From a virus: a DNA stretch of 36,690 nucleotides. The number at the start of each line of letters is the position of its first letter. Position 1 is the first letter of the stretch. The position numbers were made by a program, and so were the translations under genes. Under the pieces are notes generated by a model, which did not search any database, was not told the origin of the DNA, and saw nothing but the letters and a program-made list of their open reading frames with translations. Of this stretch, positions 10,336 through 19,492 are shown in pieces. The stretch lies in IMG/VR virus record IMGVR_UViG_3300045282_000047, positions 1-36,690 of that record; one strand, given 5' to 3'.

Positions 10336-13300
10336 TCGTCGCGGAGTATTACGGAAAATTCGGAAGCACGACGAGGTATTACTGGCTCGTAGCCCAGTTT
10401 GCCTCGTCTGCTCCTGTTATCTTCGGACCAGCCATCGTTCAGACGGTAAATCCCCTAGATAACAACAACCGAGTCCTTCTCAAGTGGGACTACGTTCCAG
10501 GATCGACGTATTACAGCGTAGTCCAGACACCAAATTCAAATCCGCCTAACCTTCAGAAAGATGTCGTGGCCGCGATAGTCTCGACTACGACGGTTCATCA
10601 CGCGACTGACTTCGGAGTCATTCAGGACTGGTATTATCCATCTCCAGGCGTTGCCGGTGGTGGCGCAATCGGGGTAACTAGCGTATTTGGCCGGACAGGC
10701 CAAGTACTCGCGGTCACCGGGGATTACGATGTTACCCAAGTCACCGGGGCCGTCCCGCAGTCTCGTCAAATCGTCGCGGGCCTCGGCTTAAACGGCGGCG
10801 GCTCCCTTGCGAGCAACGTCTCAATAGCAGTTACGCCGGATACGACGCTTCAGAAGTCTAGTATTTACAACAGCGGCGTCCCGATTGGTCAGAGATCGAC
10901 TCTGAATCTCATCGGAGGCGCGGCGCTCACCATCTCGGTAGCCGATAATCCTGGGCAGAACTGGATTGACGTAGTATTCTCATCGAAAACTGGTTCCGGT
11001 TCAGGCCTAGTCGACCCGACGGTAACCAAGGGAGACTTAATCGTAAACAACGGGACTCAGGTAGTCCGATTACCGTCAGGTCCGAATGGTCAATACCTGA
11101 TAAGCGACTCCGCTTCGCCATCTGGGATCAAATGGGGCGGCGGAGCGTCTCAGTCACCTTGGCTGTCGGATATCAACGCTGCACAGTTCAGGCTTTGGAA
11201 TCTCGGATCTCTTGAGTTCAGGTCACAATCCTCGCTAACTGCGACCCCGATAGTCCTCTATGACGGATCTTCTTACATAAACCGAATACTAACTAACGGC
11301 GATCCTACGACTCCAGGCATCTTTATAACTCAGAATTACGGATACTCGAATGGATTTGCTAGAGATGATCCGTCTAAAGGGGGTACTTCAATCAATTTGC
11401 TGAGGACCGAAGGGGAATATGACAATCTAGGCTCCTTCATCTTAAGCATTGATGATATCAGGAATTCCGGCACTTATTCGAACAGAGTTCTCCAGTTCTC
11501 TGCTGCACAATCGGATCTTCAGCTATTTGAGCAGAATCGGCCAGCGCCTTACGCCGACTCTATGGCCCCGAGCCTCTCCTTCAGAGGTAATGCATCCACT
11601 GGTAGCAAGGTCAAGTCTTCTATAACGAGCTACCCAGGGTCGAGTAATATCTCAATTGCGGCGCGCAGGGACTACAACGCGTCTAATGGAACGCCAGACC
11701 CCGGCACTATATCAACGACTTTAAGGATAAGAAATAACGGCACCGCGGCCTTATTCGCGACGACTGATCTAGGCGGAATAGATGTCGGTGCGGATACCAT
11801 ATTCTGGTTCGATTTATCGAATAAACGTCTCGGGATCGCGAATAGGACTCCAGGCTACGCCATTGATGCAGTCGGTGATATAAACATCACGGGAGTCTAT
11901 CGAGTTAACGGCGTCCCCATCTCAACAGGTGGCGGCGGAGGGATGACGGACCCGACGACAACTAAGGGAGATCTGATAGTTCACGGCGCGACGACGACTC
12001 GGCTAGGAGTCGGATCTGATGGACAAGTTCTAACTGCTGATTCTGCTCAGACTCTTGGCGTCAAGTGGGCGGCAGGCGGCGGAGGAAGTAGTCTTAGTAT
12101 CTCTGACGAGGGATCTTCGATCGGAGCCGCGACGGTATTAAACTTTATCGGGGCGGGAGTAACGGCAGCCTCAGCGGGTGGCGGGACGATTAATGTCACG
12201 ATACCGGGAGGCGGCGCGGGATCGCAGACGCCGTGGACCTCCGATATCGACGCAGCTGGATTCAAACTGAATAACGTCGGGACTATTGGCATCGGGTCGA
12301 ATGCGATTCCACAAGCCAAGCTTTTGGTAACTACAAATCCAGCGGCTCTTCCACAAGCCCCTGCGGGAACGCTTATACAAGCAGCCGGATCAGACTCTGG
12401 AGTGCCGCGTATCATGGCGGATGCTTGGTTTGCGACCCCGACCTTCGTAGGTCGCGCCGCACTTGGAACATCGGCTGCCCCGACAGCGATTAGCGCGGGG
12501 ATAAGCATGGCCTTGTTCGGAGGGCTTGGACGTGGCAGTGCATCATACTCGACGCAAAGCCGCGGCCATATGCAGGTAATGGCGTCTGAAACTTGGACAG
12601 ATAGCGTGCAAGGCACTTATCTGACCTTCTACACGACTCTGAACGGAGGCACGACGACTGCTGAGAAAGTGCGGATTGATAACGCTGGCAACGTCGGAAT
12701 AGGAATAACCAATCCGACCGAGAAGTTGACACTGGGCGGTACGCGCCCCGCTATTCTGTTCGACGGCGGTTCGACGGCTCGGGGCCGAGTTCAGCAGATG
12801 ACCGTTACCCCAGGAGTCGGCATCTTGGCGAATCTGACTTACGACGGCGCCGCCTTTCAGCGAGATGACATCGCTCAGGCAGCGAGTGTGCTGACTATCG
12901 GAGCGAGTAGCATGACGGTGCGTTATGCCCCCGCAGGCGCAAATCCAGCCACGACGACGACTCCATTCACGTTCGACTCGGCGAACTCTAAATTTGGCGT
13001 CGGAATAGCCCCAGCAGTTGTTGGTCATTTTTATAGCCCAGGAACTTGTCAAATCAGAAATGAGTCCGTCGCGGCAGGGGCTGTATCAGCCCTTGAACTA
13101 AAAGTAGATAATCATCAATGGCAGTTGGCTGGTGGAGGATCTACCAGTGGACTCAACTTCTTTTATCTGTACGACTCTACAGCCGCTGCTCATAGACTAC
13201 AGATAAATAACGCAGGCAATTTCATATACTCTTGCCCTAATGCATGGTCAGGGGACGCAAATCTATTCAATAGCTCGATGTCTTTGTGGATAAATGAAGG

Positions 13301-13373
13301 CTCTAACCTTCTTAACATTAGGGTCAAATACGCTAATGGAACTTCAAAGGGTGTTACACTTACCCTATCTTAG
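10332..13373 (+). CDS. Tail fibre protein, 1013 aa
   Basis: Domain order: an N-terminal fibronectin III-like domain (1-105) homologous to that of the preceding gene; a VFGRTGQVLAVTGDYDVTQV module (about 118-230) typical of phage fibres; two copies of a TKGDLIV...LTADSA...VKW repeat (about 228-270 and 545-580), each followed by PW(T/L)SDI(D/N)AA; then beta-rich shaft with a GNVGIGITNPTEKL motif before the tip. The C-terminus ends LLNIRVKYANGTSKGVTLTL without an obvious self-cleaving chaperone. It would form the trimeric receptor-binding fibre. Coupled to its neighbour by ATGA. Confidence 0.85.
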   Translation: MIVAEYYGKFGSTTRYYWLVAQFASSAPVIFGPAIVQTVNPLDNNNRVLLKWDYVPGSTYYSVVQTPNSNPPNLQKDVVAAIVSTTTVHHATDFGVIQDWYYPSPGVAGGGAIGVTSVFGRTGQVLAVTGDYDVTQVTGAVPQSRQIVAGLGLNGGGSLASNVSIAVTPDTTLQKSSIYNSGVPIGQRSTLNLIGGAALTISVADNPGQNWIDVVFSSKTGSGSGLVDPTVTKGDLIVNNGTQVVRLPSGPNGQYLISDSASPSGIKWGGGASQSPWLSDINAAQFRLWNLGSLEFRSQSSLTATPIVLYDGSSYINRILTNGDPTTPGIFITQNYGYSNGFARDDPSKGGTSINLLRTEGEYDNLGSFILSIDDIRNSGTYSNRVLQFSAAQSDLQLFEQNRPAPYADSMAPSLSFRGNASTGSKVKSSITSYPGSSNISIAARRDYNASNGTPDPGTISTTLRIRNNGTAALFATTDLGGIDVGADTIFWFDLSNKRLGIANRTPGYAIDAVGDINITGVYRVNGVPISTGGGGGMTDPTTTKGDLIVHGATTTRLGVGSDGQVLTADSAQTLGVKWAAGGGGSSLSISDEGSSIGAATVLNFIGAGVTAASAGGGTINVTIPGGGAGSQTPWTSDIDAAGFKLNNVGTIGIGSNAIPQAKLLVTTNPAALPQAPAGTLIQAAGSDSGVPRIMADAWFATPTFVGRAALGTSAAPTAISAGISMALFGGLGRGSASYSTQSRGHMQVMASETWTDSVQGTYLTFYTTLNGGTTTAEKVRIDNAGNVGIGITNPTEKLTLGGTRPAILFDGGSTARGRVQQMTVTPGVGILANLTYDGAAFQRDDIAQAASVLTIGASSMTVRYAPAGANPATTTTPFTFDSANSKFGVGIAPAVVGHFYSPGTCQIRNESVAAGAVSALELKVDNHQWQLAGGGSTSGLNFFYLYDSTAAAHRLQINNAGNFIYSCPNAWSGDANLFNSSMSLWINEGSNLLNIRVKYANGTSKGVTLTLS

Positions 13374-13384
13374 AAAGGATAAAG

Positions 13385-13768
13385 ATGGCAGACAGAGCAG
13401 TATCAGAACATGGATTAACAGACTTCTTCGCCGATATGCTCGAAGGCGAGCCGTTCTATGGCGAAGGATATCAGAATCCTTACGCACCGGAAAATCCCGA
13501 CTACGTCATCATGCCGTCGGGATATGCTATTCCAACAGATTACTGCAAATATACGTTCAGCAACGCGTATAAATACGGCTGGGCTAAGCAAGCCGGAGTT
13601 TCGTCTGAGGAGTACTTGCTGAGAAACTGCGCCTATGGTGAGCAATGGGTCGTAGACGGCTGGGATCATAAGTCTTACGATCCGCGCACGGGCAAAGTTG
13701 ATACATTAGAAGAAGGTGGAGGAACTGGGCTTCCTTCTCCGAGTCTCTATCCGTATTACACCTACTAA
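13385..13768 (+). CDS. Tyr-rich hypothetical protein, 127 aa
   Basis: Not recognised. The protein is rich in Tyr, Gly and Pro (PFYGEGYQNPYAPENPDY, KYTFSNAYKYGW) and has two isolated Cys pairs that do not form a metal site. AGAAAGGATAAAG precedes the ATG, and the stop overlaps the next gene's ATG (TAATG). Its place directly after the fibre suggests a fibre tip accessory, assembly factor or receptor-recognition subunit, but this is positional inference. Confidence 0.6.
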   Translation: MADRAVSEHGLTDFFADMLEGEPFYGEGYQNPYAPENPDYVIMPSGYAIPTDYCKYTFSNAYKYGWAKQAGVSSEEYLLRNCAYGEQWVVDGWDHKSYDPRTGKVDTLEEGGGTGLPSPSLYPYYTY

Positions 13769-15978
13769 TGAGACAGATTCTCTTAGCTTCGACCGTACTA
13801 ACACTATCGGCTCAGATCGTGCTCCCTCCGGGAGTGACACTGCGTCCAGGCCAGCAATATCAGTTCTACGGAAACTGTCCCGGCAAGACGTGCCGGTTCG
13901 AGCTTGGTCTTGGTCACGATCGGACGTCATCGATCACCGTCGATGGACTGTACACAGCGCCGTCGTCGGCGGTGCCACGGTCGAAGCTCGGAGGATGTCC
14001 AGTGATGCCGTTGTCCTCGATATTCAATACGAAGATCACTAGCTTGCCAGTCGATCCGAACTCCGTCGCGATGATAAATCAAATCGTGTCGCGCGCCATA
14101 GGAGGGACTGGGACGCTGCATTTGACCTCGACTGGACCGTTAGTCGTTCCAGTAGACGACGCGACTCAGAAAGTCTTCTTGCAGAGTTATTACAAGAATC
14201 TCGGCACTGGATCATGGCCTTTGGGGACTCCGCCGTACCTGCGCGTTGGCTCCAAGGATCGCCCGAAGGCCATGAACCAGACTGGCTGGCGAATTCTAGG
14301 CATCGATAACAGAGTCATGGAAGTCGATGTGAATAACTGTAATAGTTATGAGTACTACTTCTCCGGGTCGATCGAAGACGCGCTCGAAAATCCTAAGTTA
14401 TCGCCAGTTACCAGCAAGTTATCGAATATCTCAGCCTATAGCGTTCTGAACACAATGGACTGGGATAATGCACTAAATAAGCCTGTAGGACTAAACGGAA
14501 GCGCAAACGCCTCCGGAATGTGGCATCAGCCACTTCAGCTAGACGTTGATGAGCTAATGCAGAGCGTTGACAAAGACGGCGCGAATGCAAACTTAGGTCA
14601 TCTAATTGGATTTACTCTCCCGAACGTGAATATTCGCCCTTATAGCTCCGGAGACAGACGCTGGCCTGCCATCCTCTGGGCAGGAGGCTATACGGATGGC
14701 CTTGTGCCTTATGGGACGAGATTCAGATTAAAGCAGACGTTCGTCGATGCCTTTCCTTACGCGCAAGCCTGCATAACGGCTGGAACTACAACTGGTATCG
14801 GCATCATATCGCAGCAACGCTGCCAGAATGCCATTCGGGGAATCTTCAACACGATCAGAGACTATGGCGTGATCATGATGGACGGAACTAGTACGTCAGA
14901 CTCGGGCGGCATGCACGTCAGGAGTCATGGTCGATATGACCCGGACTGGTTCGCCGCGGCATGGGCATTTAGTCAGTCTAAGGCTAGAGGTTGGGGCAAC
15001 GCGCTCGCCTCTTTAGAAGCGGTGAACGAGCAGTCTCTGATGGTCGATTTAAAATCGAACATGGTCAGAGATCCGATTGCGAATCCAGAAGTCGTCCGCT
15101 ATGTTGACATCACGAATCCCACGGCGCCGAAAGTCTTAGACGTGCGCGATATCATAGTTTATCCTCCGACGGTCGGAGTACTCGCTAACCAGTTCAGCGT
15201 CGTCGCTGGATCAGGACCGCTTGATCTCAAGTACCGAAATGTTTGGGCCACCGGATTCAAGGATAACTCTGCGATCACCTGGACGATCGTTTCCGGTCCC
15301 GGTACCGTCAGCGACGGCAAATATCTTGCTCCGAAGACTCTAGTATCTCCAGCGACGACTATGGTGCGCGCCTCGCACAGCGAAGATACGGGCCAATACG
15401 CGGACATCAGGATCGTCAATTTCCCGGCGGTCGGAAATGGACTCTGCATCCGTCTCGCCGCGTCTCAGCCCGCGAACGTGAAGGACAAGCTAGGTAGGAC
15501 ATGCTGGAACTTCGACGACGTGAAAGTCCAGGTCAATCCTTTCGGTACAGTCTTGCTGGGCAACCTCAATCAAGTCGTTTCTCAAGACCCTGCGTTTCCG
15601 AACGGCGGAGTTTGGCGTTCAGGAGTGAATACTGAACAGATGGCGCATTTTAGTCTCCCCAATGGCAAATACAAGGTCAGTGCGCTCGTAGTCACGCCAT
15701 ACGGGAACCCGTTGAGTTCGACCACGCCTTATGATCCGGCGGTAGTTGCTAACAGCAATACGATTGACATCAACGGTCAGATGGTATTCGGGCCGCAGAA
15801 TATGTTGCGCGTGATCGGAGCGCCGAATACAGGGAAAACTGTGCCTCTTACGGTAGACATAAAAGGCGGAGATATGATTTTCGGCTGGAGAATCGAGGGT
15901 AAATTCGGTGGTGCGGCTCCGTATCTAGCTGGAATCCTGATTGAGAGCACTACTACTCGACGACGGAGAACAAGATGA
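13768..15978 (+). CDS. Exported Ig-like/malectin-like protein, 736 aa
   Basis: The N-terminus MRQILLASTVLTLSAQIVLP has the charged start, hydrophobic core and small residue (Ala15) of a Sec signal peptide. Next come a short Ig-like segment (TVDGLYTAPSS), a large globular region opening with CPVMPLSSIFNTKITSLPVD (about 75-465) and containing YGTRFRLK and YGVIMMDG motifs, a second Ig-like domain (about 470-555, with SDGKYLAPKT), and a C-terminal malectin-like carbohydrate-binding domain (about 560-730). This layout resembles secreted Acidobacteriota proteins, so acquisition from a host is likely. It might be a tailspike, or a protein exported by the infected cell. Both ends are coupled to neighbours. 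Confidence 0.7.
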   Translation: MRQILLASTVLTLSAQIVLPPGVTLRPGQQYQFYGNCPGKTCRFELGLGHDRTSSITVDGLYTAPSSAVPRSKLGGCPVMPLSSIFNTKITSLPVDPNSVAMINQIVSRAIGGTGTLHLTSTGPLVVPVDDATQKVFLQSYYKNLGTGSWPLGTPPYLRVGSKDRPKAMNQTGWRILGIDNRVMEVDVNNCNSYEYYFSGSIEDALENPKLSPVTSKLSNISAYSVLNTMDWDNALNKPVGLNGSANASGMWHQPLQLDVDELMQSVDKDGANANLGHLIGFTLPNVNIRPYSSGDRRWPAILWAGGYTDGLVPYGTRFRLKQTFVDAFPYAQACITAGTTTGIGIISQQRCQNAIRGIFNTIRDYGVIMMDGTSTSDSGGMHVRSHGRYDPDWFAAAWAFSQSKARGWGNALASLEAVNEQSLMVDLKSNMVRDPIANPEVVRYVDITNPTAPKVLDVRDIIVYPPTVGVLANQFSVVAGSGPLDLKYRNVWATGFKDNSAITWTIVSGPGTVSDGKYLAPKTLVSPATTMVRASHSEDTGQYADIRIVNFPAVGNGLCIRLAASQPANVKDKLGRTCWNFDDVKVQVNPFGTVLLGNLNQVVSQDPAFPNGGVWRSGVNTEQMAHFSLPNGKYKVSALVVTPYGNPLSSTTPYDPAVVANSNTIDINGQMVFGPQNMLRVIGAPNTGKTVPLTVDIKGGDMIFGWRIEGKFGGAAPYLAGILIESTTTRRRRTR

Positions 15979-17012
15979 GAAATCTTTACGGTACACTAGT
16001 TCTGACTGCGGCCCTTACGAGTTGCTATCGTCCTGCTCAGTATGCTCCTAGCGCGAGCGGCTTTCTGCTGGCAGCGGATTATGGAGTCAAGTGTGATGGC
16101 AGCACTCAGAACGCCACGCCTCTACAGAACGCGATCAACGCGGCGGGGACGACGCATAGGGCACTCTATATCGAGGCCGGGACCGGAGTCTGTTGGTTCA
16201 ACACTACCCTAACGATCAACGCGAATAATGTAATCGTGCGAGGTATAGGAAGACCTACGCTCTCTTACACGGGCAACGGCTCCGCGATCACCATTGGTCA
16301 GCCCTCTAGCGTCGTCTACCAAGCGGAATTGAGTGATCTAATCATCAGCTTGGAGAACGCAGGGACATCGGCCATTGGCATCACTGAGGTAGCCACTCGT
16401 AACTCAGTCGTAAGCAATGTAGAGATTAAGACAGGGCAGGGCCGCGCCAATTCGATCGGACAGACTGCTGTAAAGATAGACGGCACGGGATCATTTAGCG
16501 CGATGAACGATTTCAATTCCGTCTACATCCACGGGGATTTCACGACAGGTTATCTGATAACCGGAGCGAACAGCTTTAACTCCACGAACAGCACACATAT
16601 CATCAGCGGAGGAGTCTTCAACACGGCCACGAACAAGGGTGGCAGTATCGGTATCCGCGTGCAGTTCGGGGACACGACTAGAGTCACGCATACGTCGGTG
16701 GAAAACTGGGGAACGGGCATTCGCGTCGAGTCTAACTTTAACGGACCATTCAGCGGACGCTTTGAAAACAACGTCATGGACTGGGAAGTAACGCAGGGAG
16801 TAATCAATACTTCGTTCACTGGCGGAGTATTCTCAGAGCATACCGATAAAGGCACTGGAACGGCATTCACGTCCAACGGCTCGGAACTGAAGACTCAAAT
16901 TGGTGATACTCTGTACATCCCGGCTCTTAAGTCTAAAACAGGAGTTCGATCAGTCTGTATAGACTCGACTGGCAAGCTGACATCGCAGACCGGAGCCTGC
17001 AACGGCACCTAA
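15975..17012 (+). CDS. Lipoprotein-type right-handed beta-helix protein, 345 aa
   Basis: The N-terminus MRNLYGTLVLTAALTSC has a lipobox (L14-T-S-C17), so the protein could be lipidated and anchored outside the inner membrane. Then FLLAADYGVKCDGSTQNATP is the typical opening of the pectate-lyase/tailspike superfamily, followed by beta-helix rungs to about residue 310 and a C-terminal VCIDSTGKLTSQTGACNGT cap common in phage and acidobacterial proteins. Possible roles: tailspike depolymerase that has kept a captured signal sequence, or a surface lipoprotein that blocks receptors or superinfection. No catalytic residues can be assigned by eye. Coupled to the previous gene by ATGA. Confidence 0.75.
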   Translation: MRNLYGTLVLTAALTSCYRPAQYAPSASGFLLAADYGVKCDGSTQNATPLQNAINAAGTTHRALYIEAGTGVCWFNTTLTINANNVIVRGIGRPTLSYTGNGSAITIGQPSSVVYQAELSDLIISLENAGTSAIGITEVATRNSVVSNVEIKTGQGRANSIGQTAVKIDGTGSFSAMNDFNSVYIHGDFTTGYLITGANSFNSTNSTHIISGGVFNTATNKGGSIGIRVQFGDTTRVTHTSVENWGTGIRVESNFNGPFSGRFENNVMDWEVTQGVINTSFTGGVFSEHTDKGTGTAFTSNGSELKTQIGDTLYIPALKSKTGVRSVCIDSTGKLTSQTGACNGT

Positions 17013-17019
17013 ATAAATT

Positions 17020-17277
17020 ATGACTGAGAACAAACAATTAGACCAAGCTGCAATCGAAACGATAGCGGATTTGAATTCTCAGATCCGAGCACTAAACGTG
17101 GCTAAAGAAGCAGTTCTAGTCTACTATCACAAGCAGAATAAGCTAGTCATAGGAGAATGGAATCTTGCGGAAAATCAACAGGAGCTTATAAAACGCAATG
17201 GGACCTCAAATGCCGCAGATGCCGCAGCCGCCGCAGATGCCGCAGGTCACGCAACCCGAAGCACCTATCCAGAATAA
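17020..17277 (+). CDS. Conserved small phage protein, 85 aa
   Basis: The first 60 residues (QAAIETIADLNSQIRALNVA, then KEAVLVYYHKQNKLVIGEWNLAENQQELIKR) form a helical domain of a type I have seen next to portal genes in other podoviruses, without known function. The last 25 residues are Ala/Asp-rich low complexity (NAADAAAAADAAGHA) and come from reading the portal gene's CCGCAGATG repeats in another frame: the two genes overlap by 80 nt. The ribosome site is weak. It lies 7 nt after the preceding gene. Confidence 0.6.
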   Translation: MTENKQLDQAAIETIADLNSQIRALNVAKEAVLVYYHKQNKLVIGEWNLAENQQELIKRNGTSNAADAAAAADAAGHATRSTYPE

Positions 17278-19492
17278 CGAAGATCTCCCTGAGAATCTTC
17301 AGAATGTTCTGAAGGACCTTGTACGTCAGTACGAGCATGAGGACTCTTGGGTTCGTAAACAACAACTGAAGCTGTGGAAGAAGAATGAAGAGTTTTGGCA
17401 CGGCATTCAGTTCATCTTCTGGTCAGAGTCTCGTCAAGATTGGGTATCCCCTGCGGAAACTAAGTGGACTGGTCAAGAGGAGGGTCGAGAAGAGGCTGAG
17501 GGACCATTTTACGACTTTGTTATCAATATCTATAAGGCTCACGGAGAGTCTGTTATCGCAGCTCTATCGGCTGAGGTACCGTCTGTAAGATTCCCGCCCG
17601 ATGATGCTGAAGATGAGGACGATCTAGTAACCTCCAAGACCTATGATAAGATAGCAGATCTGATCCAGAGGCATAACAACGCTAAGATGACGTTGTTGCA
17701 AGCCTTGTTCACCCTCTGGAATCAAGGAATGGTTTGCGCTTATCACGCCCCAAAGGCTGATAAAGCGTTTGGAGTAGTCGAAATACCGCAATATACTCGT
17801 TCTAAGTTCTGTGAGTTCTGCTCAAAGCCTGTTGCAGAGCCAATGTCTGAGTCTGTGCCGCCTTCACAGGATCAGATGACTGGGGCTGCGCCTCCTGTCC
17901 AGAGTCCTCCTGGTCCAACTATGCCAGGAGCGCAGCCTCAAGTACCTCAAGAGTCTTGTCCAGACTGCGGAATGCCAGTGACCGAACGTCCGGTGATCAC
18001 AGGATATTCAGAGTCGCCGAAAACTCGGGTCGTTTGGGAACTTTACGGACCGATATTTGTTCAAGTCCCATTCTACGCGCGCGATCAGAAGGAGTGTGGA
18101 TATCTCTTACTGAAGAAGGACTTCCCTGTAGCCTTGCTCCAGAATCTCTACCCTCATATGGAGGATAAACTTGAGCATGACACGGCTGAGGACGCGGAAT
18201 ACGAAAGATTCACACGAAGCCCTTCGACTTTCTCTAGCTATTCGAGAATTGACGAGCGTCGTAATCTGAGGGCACTTAAGAGAATCTGGTTCCGGCCCTG
18301 GGTATTAGACGGACTGAGCAAGGAATTTGAGTCTGAAAAACAACAACTCAAAGAGATGTTCCCGGATGGAATATATTGCGCTTTTATTGGCGATAATTAT
18401 GTGGAGTCTCGTAATGAAGATGTTGATAAGTATTGGACGGTAGGCAAATGTGGTTTGTCAACCTTCATTCACTGCGATCCGTTGGGACAACCTCTGATTT
18501 CGGTTCAGGAGTTGAGAAACGTCTTAGTTAATCTAGTACAGGAGACTATAGAGCATGGTATTCCATCGACTTTTGCAGATACCGAGGTTCTCGACTTCGA
18601 CACATATTCTAGGCACGAAGCAAGACCCGGCATGGTATTCCCTGTGGTTAGAAAACCAGGTGAGGCTATCGCTGACGCATTCTACGAGTCTTCTCGTGCA
18701 ACCGTCTCTAAAGAACTCGGGGCCGTTTGGAAGCAATTGGATCAAGACGGTCAGTTCGCCGTAGGCTCTTTCCCGTCGATCTATGGAGGGCCATCCGAAG
18801 GCAAAACTCGTACTGCCTCAGAGTATAACAGCTCTAGGCAGATGGCTCTTCAACGCCTCTCGATTAGCTGGTCATACGTCGTCCAATGGTGGACCAAACT
18901 AATCGAGAAGTCCGTGCATCTCTTCGTCGAGAACGTCGTTGCTGACGAGAAGTATGTAATTAAAGAGAATAACAACTATATCAATATCTGGATCAGACAG
19001 GCTGAGATGACTGGTAAGGTCGGTGACGTGGAGCCTGAAGGCTCGGAAATGTTCCCGACTACGATCATGCAGAAGCAGGATCTCTTTATGAAACTGCTAG
19101 GACTCAATGATGACATGATTAAGTCCGTCCTCTTCGATCCAGAGAATCGTCGAATGATCGCGGACATCTTAGGCGACCCGAATCTTTACGTACCTGGGGA
19201 AGATCAGAGGATCAAGCAGGCGCGCGAGATTCAGATGATGATTAAGACTAGCCAAGTTGTCCCGATAGAGACTGCGGTAGATGACGACGATGTCCATATA
19301 GGGGCGCTGAAGAACTTCATGGTCGGCGCGGTCGGTCTTGATCTGAAGATGACCAATCCGCAGGCGTATCAAGCTCTAACTCAACACCTTCAGATGCACC
19401 AACAGAATCAGATGATGCAACAGATGCAACAAATGCAGGCTCAGGGTCCGGGAGACGGACAGCCTCAACCACAGGAGACTCCAAATGGCTGA
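17198..19492 (+). CDS. Portal protein with zinc-ribbon insertion, 764 aa
   Basis: The portal dodecamer forms the DNA gate at one head vertex. Support: a DSWVRKQQLKLWKKNEEFWHG region like those of podovirus portals, residues about 450-600 (LVNLVQETIEHGIPSTFADT, then RTASEYNSSRQMALQRLS) matching the conserved core, and position before scaffold and capsid genes. Unusually, residues 205-257 carry CEFC (C205, C208) and CPDC (C254, C257) separated by a Pro/Gln-rich linker, a split zinc ribbon. The N-terminus has MPQ repeats and the C-terminus is Met/Gln-rich (QQNQMMQQMQQMQAQGP). AGGAG lies 13 nt before the start, so an ATG at 17210 is an alternative. Confidence 0.85.
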   Translation: MGPQMPQMPQPPQMPQVTQPEAPIQNNEDLPENLQNVLKDLVRQYEHEDSWVRKQQLKLWKKNEEFWHGIQFIFWSESRQDWVSPAETKWTGQEEGREEAEGPFYDFVINIYKAHGESVIAALSAEVPSVRFPPDDAEDEDDLVTSKTYDKIADLIQRHNNAKMTLLQALFTLWNQGMVCAYHAPKADKAFGVVEIPQYTRSKFCEFCSKPVAEPMSESVPPSQDQMTGAAPPVQSPPGPTMPGAQPQVPQESCPDCGMPVTERPVITGYSESPKTRVVWELYGPIFVQVPFYARDQKECGYLLLKKDFPVALLQNLYPHMEDKLEHDTAEDAEYERFTRSPSTFSSYSRIDERRNLRALKRIWFRPWVLDGLSKEFESEKQQLKEMFPDGIYCAFIGDNYVESRNEDVDKYWTVGKCGLSTFIHCDPLGQPLISVQELRNVLVNLVQETIEHGIPSTFADTEVLDFDTYSRHEARPGMVFPVVRKPGEAIADAFYESSRATVSKELGAVWKQLDQDGQFAVGSFPSIYGGPSEGKTRTASEYNSSRQMALQRLSISWSYVVQWWTKLIEKSVHLFVENVVADEKYVIKENNNYINIWIRQAEMTGKVGDVEPEGSEMFPTTIMQKQDLFMKLLGLNDDMIKSVLFDPENRRMIADILGDPNLYVPGEDQRIKQAREIQMMIKTSQVVPIETAVDDDDVHIGALKNFMVGAVGLDLKMTNPQAYQALTQHLQMHQQNQMMQQMQQMQAQGPGDGQPQPQETPNG

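Noticed and set aside
12047-12616. Leftward 189-codon open frame opposite the fibre gene
   Set aside because: Pro/Ala-rich shadow of the rightward fibre gene, whose codon pattern keeps the opposite strand open; no ribosome site or neighbour supports it.
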